The translations under genes were made by a program, and so were the position numbers. DNA of 64,000 nt from JABFSS01 sp964449445 (lineage in GTDB: Bacteria > Patescibacteriota > Gracilibacteria > Peribacterales > Peribacteraceae): assembly GCA_964449445.1 (NCBI GenBank), contig CAYUZT010000005.1, forward strand, positions 1-64,000. The letters are read 5' to 3'. Shown one piece after another: positions 58,992 through 64,000 of the stretch. Each line of letters begins with the position of its first letter. Positions within the stretch are counted from its first letter, which is position 1. The notes beneath the pieces were generated by a model. The model did no database searches. It worked only from the letters and a program-made list of their open reading frames with translations, and was not told where the DNA came from.

Positions 58992-60007
58992 GCTGAATCG
59001 GCGGATTTTTTAGCAGCAAGCTGCATGGCGACCTCAATGATAATGTCTTCCTGGCCCGCGACAATCTTCCTGCGTCCCAACTCAAAGAAAATATCTCGCG
59101 GATGGACGCCGTACTGGGCAGCTGCGCGCTCCACGGGTTTGGCGAAGCCCGAAAAGACGCCGGTGATCCCGCTGACGACGCTCACGGAATTGATCGTCGG
59201 CACTTTTTCCATCAATTCTTTCTCCGCCATATCCGCGGCATCAAGAATACTCCCCAAGTCGATATCGGTCTCGATGCCAAGTTTCCCGAGAACGGCAACC
59301 AGCACTTCCAATTGCGTATTGCCGGCGCCGGCGCCAAATCCGCGGATGGTGGCATCGATAATCTGAGCGCCCGCCTCGATCGCCGCGATGGAATTCGCGA
59401 TGGCGAGCCCCAAATTATTGTGGCCGTGGAAGCCGACGGGGATGGAAAGTCCGGACACGAGGAGGGAAATGCGGGATGTGACCTCGTGCGGAATCGATGC
59501 GCCCGCCGAATCCATTAGAATGACGGCTTGCGCGCCGTATGATTCCATCTTGCGGCATTCCTGGAGCAAAGTGTCGTCCGTGGCCATGTGGCTCATCATG
59601 AGCACTCCGTACGCGGTCTTCCCGCGCCCGCGCACGTAGGCGATGTGACGCTCGGTGATATCGGCTTCGGTACAGTGGCTTGCGACCCGGATGACATCCA
59701 CTCCGATGTCGATTGCCGCCGCGAGGTCCTTTTTGATCGTTGCGAATCCGGGAATCACGTGAATGCCAAGTTTGGAATTGCGGAGATGTTTCCGTGCCGT
59801 TTCGAGCATTTCCTTATCGCTGATGGGACTTTGGCCTAACTGGAGGGACGAAGCACCAAGACCGTTGCCATGTCCCACTTCCACAATCGGCACGCCGGCT
59901 TTCTCCGCTGCCTGTGCGTAGAGCGCGATCTGGTAAGCGCTCAGCTGGTGCCGCACGGCATGATTGCCATCCCGGAGCGTGGGATCACTGATGAGAATGT
60001 GTTGCAT
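58988..60007 (-). CDS. 4-hydroxy-2-oxovalerate aldolase (DmpG/MhpE type)
   Basis: 339 residues, DRE-TIM fold: LISDPTLRDGNHAVRHQ (metal-binding DxTLRDG), PIVEVGHGNGLGASS, VGFHGHNNLGLAIANS (HxH ligands), GAGAGNTQLE and a C-terminal DmpF-contact domain. The known reaction cleaves 4-hydroxy-2-oxovalerate to pyruvate and acetaldehyde, or runs in reverse. It overlaps dmpF-like by 23 bases, consistent with the channelled DmpFG complex. Here it lies among polysaccharide genes, not aromatic catabolism, so the physiological substrate may be a sugar acid. Confidence 0.92.
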   Translation of the reverse strand: MQHILISDPTLRDGNHAVRHQLSAYQIALYAQAAEKAGVPIVEVGHGNGLGASSLQLGQSPISDKEMLETARKHLRNSKLGIHVIPGFATIKKDLAAAIDIGVDVIRVASHCTEADITERHIAYVRGRGKTAYGVLMMSHMATDDTLLQECRKMESYGAQAVILMDSAGASIPHEVTSRISLLVSGLSIPVGFHGHNNLGLAIANSIAAIEAGAQIIDATIRGFGAGAGNTQLEVLVAVLGKLGIETDIDLGSILDAADMAEKELMEKVPTINSVSVVSGITGVFSGFAKPVERAAAQYGVHPRDIFFELGRRKIVAGQEDIIIEVAMQLAAKKSADSA

Positions 60008-60893
60008 GAGGAGAGAGGAAGGTTTTTGCGTACTCTTCAGCGACGGAAATCGCGGCGCAATTCACGATATCCAGATTACCAGCAAACGTGGGAAGATAAT
60101 CGCCGCGTCCGCGGACTTTTACCATAATCGTGATGCGCCCATCCTGCAGGGACGGAGGTACGACGAGCTCGAAACCCGGGACATAGGACTGAATTTTCGT
60201 AATTGCCGCATCAATAGCCGGACGCAACTTCTTGAGATCCGGATGCGCGACTGTGGCGAATAGTGTGGTCTGCATATCGATGGGCGGTTCCGCGGGATTA
60301 AGATTGAGTATTGCTTTCGCGCGAGCACAGCCGGAAAAGTGTTTCAGTGCTTCCTCGGTGGTTTCGATGTACTGGTCAAGGTTGCTGCGAGTCGCGGGTC
60401 CGGCGCTCTTCGAAGCAATACTGGAAACCACCTCGATGTACTCGATATCGCTGTGCACCGACCGGAGCGCAACGGCTAATGGTATGACGGCCTGCCCTCC
60501 GCAGCTGACCATGCTGATGTTTGCATGATGCCCGTGTCCGAAGTCCCCAAGTGCCGGCACGCACATGTGACCGACTTTGGAAGGGGTCATATCGATGACG
60601 AATTTCCCGAGTTTTTTCAATATCGGCCAGTGAATCGCATGGTCCTTGGCTGAGGTCGCGTCGAAAACGAGATCGCAGGCATCCGGCTGGTCGACAATGG
60701 CATCGATGCTCCGGTCCGAGACCGTCACGCCGAGCGAGCGCGCCTTACGCATCCCATTTGATTCCAGATTCCGGCCGATGAAGAGAGTGCAATGGAGAAG
60801 GGAGGATCGCAACGTTTTCAGCAAAAGGTCCGTACCGATGTTGCCGCTTCCGAGAATCGCGACACTCAGCTTCCCAGCCTGAAGCGTAGTCAT
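59985..60893 (-). CDS. acylating acetaldehyde dehydrogenase (DmpF/MhpF type)
   Basis: 302 residues. NAD site VAILGSGNIGTDLL, active-site Cys in MVSCGGQAVIPLAVAL, and the dimer/DmpG-contact region IVNCAAISVAEEYAK. It oxidises acetaldehyde with CoA and NAD to acetyl-CoA, taking its substrate from DmpG through a channel. The operon partner overlaps by 23 bases. Full-length. No meta-cleavage dioxygenase or hydratase is nearby. Confidence 0.92.
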   Translation of the reverse strand: MTTLQAGKLSVAILGSGNIGTDLLLKTLRSSLLHCTLFIGRNLESNGMRKARSLGVTVSDRSIDAIVDQPDACDLVFDATSAKDHAIHWPILKKLGKFVIDMTPSKVGHMCVPALGDFGHGHHANISMVSCGGQAVIPLAVALRSVHSDIEYIEVVSSIASKSAGPATRSNLDQYIETTEEALKHFSGCARAKAILNLNPAEPPIDMQTTLFATVAHPDLKKLRPAIDAAITKIQSYVPGFELVVPPSLQDGRITIMVKVRGRGDYLPTFAGNLDIVNCAAISVAEEYAKTFLSPHATHSHQ

Positions 60894-60946
60894 TGGCTAA
60901 ACTATAGCAGAATGGTTTGCGGCTTCCTTTGCAGGAGAACGCATAT

Positions 60947-62731
60947 TTACCCATCCATAGCCCTGGGCAATACTGGCTTTCCATCCTCCAGGAAAGGGAA
61001 CATCTCATCGAGATTTTTCGATTGCATCCGCCCGTCGGGCAGTCGCACAGAGGTGACCGTCGGCAGGATGGGCTGATCCGTAAGACACGTGACTTCGCAA
61101 ATAACGGGGCCAGTTGTTGCAAGCGCCTGGTGGAGTGTCTCGCGCAGGTGTGCACGATCAGGACAGGAAATAAATGGAAGATCATACGCGGCGGCAATTT
61201 TCCGGAGACTCGGAAGCGTCAGGCCGCTCTCGCGACTGGATCCCACGTACTCCCCTGCAAAAAAACTTTTCTGAGTATTGCGGATCGATGCGTAGCCATC
61301 ATTATTGATGATGAAGAGCTTCAGATCCGGTGATTCATGCCTGAGTGTCTGCAATTCCTGAATATTGGTCTGAAGTGCGCCATCTCCCGTCACACAAATC
61401 ACACGGGCGCTGTTGCCGGCAGTAGAGACGCCGATACCCGCGGGTAGTGCATATCCCATCGCACCCAGCGCTCCCGAAACGATGTAACGCTCGGAACCTT
61501 TCAGTCGGAATGCCTGTCCCATGACATAAAAGGAGCACCCGGAGTCCGTGATGATTGTTTCATCCCCCTGCAAGAGATCACTCAGGATATCGGCAAATTC
61601 GTAGAGATTGACAGGCCCTTCTGGCAGCAGGTGCGGCTCACGCATGACTGCGTACCACTGTTTCCATTCTCTGCAGCGCTCCCGCCATTGTTCAAAGAGT
61701 GCCTGATCCCATTTTTTGATTCCCTTCTGGACGGCAGAGAGAAACGTCCTGACATCGGCGCAAATTTTCTCCTGCACTCCTGCAGCCTCGCGCTTGAGCA
61801 CCGCCTCATCCAAATCGACTTGGATTCTGTACGCTTTCGGCGCGAACATTTTCTGGTCGTAGCCGGTCGTCTGGGCATGCAGGCTGCATCCGATGGAGAG
61901 CAGCACATCGGCATTCTGCACGGCGAAGTTCCCCGCACGATCCCCTTTGACACCGGGATACCCCGTAAAGAGCGGGTGATCGTAGGGGAGAAGATCTTTT
62001 GCGAGTTGCGTGGTGACCACAGGAATACCGAGCGCATCAACCACCTTGCCAAATAACTCGGCAGCACCCCCAGTGCGCACGCCATGACCGGCAAGGAGAA
62101 CGGGCCGCTTGGCCGAGCGAAGTCGATCGAGGAGTGGAGAAATGATTCCGTCGAGCGCAGGAAATTTTGTGACGGTTGGTGTAAAACCCTCTAATTTCTC
62201 GGGCTCGATCTGCGCGCCCTGCACATTGAGCGGGATATCGAGCAGAACCGGACCCGGCCGTCCCGAGAGCGCGAGCGAGATCGCTTTCTCCAAATGAAAT
62301 CGCGCCGTGGAAGGATCTTTGAGGAAAATGGCGTACTTGGTGACGGACATGACGATCGGAACAATATCCACCTCGAACGTCCCGAACTGTCGCAGGCCCT
62401 CGCTGCCCGTTCCCCGGATCGACTGCGTGACGTTACTCTGTCCCGTGAGAAACAGGACGGGCGCGGAATCCTGCCATGCGCCCACGAGCCCTGTGAGAAT
62501 ATTCGTGGCTCCTGGTCCGCTCGTTGCATAGCACACGCCCAGTTCGCCTGTGCGACGCGCGTAGCCTTCGGCCGCCATCGCGCATGCCTGCTCATGATGA
62601 TTGCAGATGTAACGGAGTCCCGCTCGCGGCACGGCGTCGATCAAGTGCATCATGCCGCCGCCGGAGACCATGAAGACGCATCGCACTCCCCGCTTCTTCA
62701 GTTCGCCGGCAATGTAATCGGCCACGCGCAT
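60947..62731 (-). CDS. ThDP-dependent enzyme, acetolactate-synthase-like
   Basis: 594 residues of the IlvB/YerE type. The activating Glu lies in ICNHHEQACAMAAEGYAR, a central FAD/NAD-like domain has LLAGHGVRTGGAAELF, and the ThDP/Mg motif is CVTGDGALQTNIQELQTL with NNDGYASIRNTQ. Such enzymes form a hydroxyethyl-ThDP carbanion from pyruvate and add it to a keto or aldehyde acceptor. In glycan loci the related YerE adds a two-carbon branch to a keto-sugar; that role is a hypothesis here. ATG 62731 overlaps nothing and lies 2 bases after the HpaI gene stop. No ilvN regulatory subunit is present. Confidence 0.88.
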   Translation of the reverse strand: MRVADYIAGELKKRGVRCVFMVSGGGMMHLIDAVPRAGLRYICNHHEQACAMAAEGYARRTGELGVCYATSGPGATNILTGLVGAWQDSAPVLFLTGQSNVTQSIRGTGSEGLRQFGTFEVDIVPIVMSVTKYAIFLKDPSTARFHLEKAISLALSGRPGPVLLDIPLNVQGAQIEPEKLEGFTPTVTKFPALDGIISPLLDRLRSAKRPVLLAGHGVRTGGAAELFGKVVDALGIPVVTTQLAKDLLPYDHPLFTGYPGVKGDRAGNFAVQNADVLLSIGCSLHAQTTGYDQKMFAPKAYRIQVDLDEAVLKREAAGVQEKICADVRTFLSAVQKGIKKWDQALFEQWRERCREWKQWYAVMREPHLLPEGPVNLYEFADILSDLLQGDETIITDSGCSFYVMGQAFRLKGSERYIVSGALGAMGYALPAGIGVSTAGNSARVICVTGDGALQTNIQELQTLRHESPDLKLFIINNDGYASIRNTQKSFFAGEYVGSSRESGLTLPSLRKIAAAYDLPFISCPDRAHLRETLHQALATTGPVICEVTCLTDQPILPTVTSVRLPDGRMQSKNLDEMFPFLEDGKPVLPRAMDG

Positions 62732-62733
62732 GA

Positions 62734-63522
62734 TTATTTTTTGGAATGCTTGGCACTGCCGGTCTTTTTCCGGAATGCATCGACCGGTCCTGTGGCTGCG
62801 AGCCGAATCAGATCCGTATCCACACTCCACACGAGCATAGTGGCGCCAATAGCAAGCGCGCGATCCATATCTGCCTTCGTCCGGACCATCATCCCGGCTG
62901 CTTTGCCGGCCTTCCGTATTTTTTTCACGAGATTTTCGATCAGGTTGACGAGCTGCGGCTCGCGCACATTCCCTGCGTACCCCAGTGCCATGGAGAGATC
63001 GTATGCGCCCACGTACACCAGATCGAGATCGGCAATGCTGAGAATTTCGTCGATCTCTTCACAAGCACTTTTTTCCTCCACAATGATTCCGCGGAGGATG
63101 TTCTCATCCGAAAGCCTTGTCCCTTCTGTCTTGGGTGAATTGTAGCGAGCGGAACGAGTGAAAGGATTGAACCCGCGCGTGCCATGCGGAGCGTATCGCA
63201 TGCAGGCTATGGCGGCTTTCACATCATCGGCACTCGCAATGCGCGGAACGAGAATGCCGTGCGCGCCAAGATCCAGCGCGGATTGGATTTCCGACGGAGA
63301 GAAAGATGACACGCGCACGAGAGGAGAGCATTCGACAGATTCGCATGTCCGTATTCCCGCTTCGAGTGAGCCGAGATCGTAGGCTCCGTGCTCCCGGTCG
63401 AGAATTTGAAAATCCATCCCCGCGATCCCCATGATCTCCGCGACTGTCGGAGACGCAATCAGCGACCAGATGCCAAGAACGGACTCGCCTCGCTTGAGCG
63501 TCGCTTTGAGAGGAAGAGGCAT
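62734..63522 (-). CDS. HpcH/HpaI-family class II aldolase
   Basis: 262 residues. Signatures: FQILDREHGAYD (catalytic His), RYAPHGTRGFNP, IIVEEKSACEEIDEI (metal Glu) and LVYVGAYDLSMALGY (metal Asp). The family cleaves or forms 2-keto-3-deoxy acids with pyruvate, e.g. 4-hydroxy-2-oxoheptanedioate or 2-keto-3-deoxyrhamnonate. Next to a pyruvate-using ThDP enzyme and DmpG/DmpF it suggests C-C bond chemistry on sugars. Ends with a Lys-rich tail (GSAKHSKK). Confidence 0.88.
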   Translation of the reverse strand: MPLPLKATLKRGESVLGIWSLIASPTVAEIMGIAGMDFQILDREHGAYDLGSLEAGIRTCESVECSPLVRVSSFSPSEIQSALDLGAHGILVPRIASADDVKAAIACMRYAPHGTRGFNPFTRSARYNSPKTEGTRLSDENILRGIIVEEKSACEEIDEILSIADLDLVYVGAYDLSMALGYAGNVREPQLVNLIENLVKKIRKAGKAAGMMVRTKADMDRALAIGATMLVWSVDTDLIRLAATGPVDAFRKKTGSAKHSKK

Positions 63523-63551
63523 GAGAGAAAAAGGGGATGGAGAGAATTGCT

Positions 63552-64000
63552 TCAGTGAAAATTGATCCGTTCCTTCTCAACAACGAGAGGGCGCCGCAGC
63601 ACCTGCGTATGGATAGCCGCGACGTACTCGCCGATAAGCCCGATGAAGAAGAGCTGAAGCGAGAGGAAGGTGAACCCGCCGATCACAAGCGGCGCCACGC
63701 CCGCGGAAAACACATCCCAGAAGGCAATCTTCGCAATCAAGTACCCGAGTGCAACCAGCATGCCGAGACATGAGAGTGCAAAGCCGAGCATTGTGGCAAT
63801 CCGAAGCGGCACTTTGGAATGACTCGTGATCCCAAGCATCGCCATGTCGTACAGCGAGTAGAAGTTGTTTTTGGTGATGCCGCGCTTGCGGACGGGCTGG
63901 CGGTACGGGACCCTCGCTGGAGCGAAGCCAATTTCCATCACGAGTCCGCGGAAGTACGGGTATGGATCGTCAATCGTCCTGAGCACGTCGATGATCGCCC
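63552..64000 (-). CDS. GtrB/ArnC-like family 2 glycosyltransferase, C-terminal part (cut by window end)
   Basis: The frame is open to the window edge, so only the last 148 residues are seen. They include PYFRGLVMEIGFAPARVPYR and SLYDMAMLGITSHSKVPLRI, then two membrane helices (FALSCLGMLVALGYLIAKI and FTFLSLQLFFIGLIGEYVAA), and HTQVLRRPLVVEKE at the end. This tail is diagnostic of undecaprenyl-phosphate glycosyltransferases of the GtrB/ArnC/YkcC group. The catalytic GT2 half lies outside. First seen gene of the operon running to 57468. Confidence 0.85.
   Translation of the reverse strand, partial: AIIDVLRTIDDPYPYFRGLVMEIGFAPARVPYRQPVRKRGITKNNFYSLYDMAMLGITSHSKVPLRIATMLGFALSCLGMLVALGYLIAKIAFWDVFSAGVAPLVIGGFTFLSLQLFFIGLIGEYVAAIHTQVLRRPLVVEKERINFH

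Noticed and set aside
58988..60893. Aromatic meta-cleavage pathway
   Set aside because: DmpF and DmpG are present but there is no dioxygenase, hydrolase or hydratase; the neighbours are glycan genes.

Overview
The window looks like a chromosomal segment of a Candidate Phyla Radiation (Patescibacteria) bacterium, most likely close to the Peregrinibacteria/Peribacteria. That placement is an inference. It rests on moderate GC, a large share of envelope and glycan genes, S-layer-homology (SLH) proteins, many DUF5667-like, GtrA and PMT-type membrane proteins, and short repeat-encoded peptides inside genes that I associate with CPR genomes. No 16S rRNA or other decisive marker is present. No integrase, transposase or CRISPR array was found. 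Gene density is very high: neighbours often overlap by 4-20 bases, no gap exceeds 300 bases, and several divergent pairs have start codons within about 25 bases.

Layout. 1-24.6 kb is a glycan and envelope region: an ORF6N-domain protein, about seven glycosyltransferases (GT2 and GT4), methyltransferases, PMT-like membrane proteins, DegT aminotransferase, cupin, RmlB-type dehydratase, an MprF/YbhN-type membrane protein and an M16 peptidase. 24.7-28.4 kb is housekeeping: rpmH, a B12 adenosyltransferase and pheT, bordered by two copies of a palindromic repeat. 28.6-34.3 kb holds envelope proteins: two SLH proteins (one ending in CHRD, one in a cupredoxin fold), a Cys-rich peptide and an M23 lipoprotein. 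34.4-38.9 kb has an ECF sigma factor with its DUF5667 partner, tRNA-Ser(GGA) and two HlyD-type adaptors. 39-42 kb has a PMT-like protein, a DUF4383-like protein, rpmB and an M50 protease. 41.9-46.7 kb is an uncharacterised two-gene module: an SF2 helicase and a 749-residue protein with several degenerate XRE-like helix-turn-helix segments. It sits next to tRNA-Thr(GGT), whose 3' end is repeated in tandem. 47-53.9 kb has an HExxH protein and a dTDP-3-acetamido-3,6-dideoxyhexose locus (RmlB, FdtA/QdtA, FdtB/QdtB and FdtC/QdtC homologues). 53.9-64 kb has three PMT-like proteins and an operon combining DmpG, DmpF, a ThDP enzyme, an HpaI-type aldolase and a GtrB-like transferase.

How the genes fit together. 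Most of the window would make nucleotide sugars, transfer them to lipid carriers or proteins, and modify them by methylation, acetylation or possible carbon-branch addition. The SLH proteins, M23 lipoprotein, HlyD adaptors and sigma/anti-sigma pair would serve the cell surface. Two sequence-level themes stand out. Several genes, including rpmH, rpmB and pheT, have a good -10 hexamer only 6-11 bases before the start codon, which suggests leaderless mRNAs. Short palindromes and arrays of 7-8 base units recur between genes, and several lie in frame inside genes (pheT twice, two GT4 genes and one PMT-like gene).
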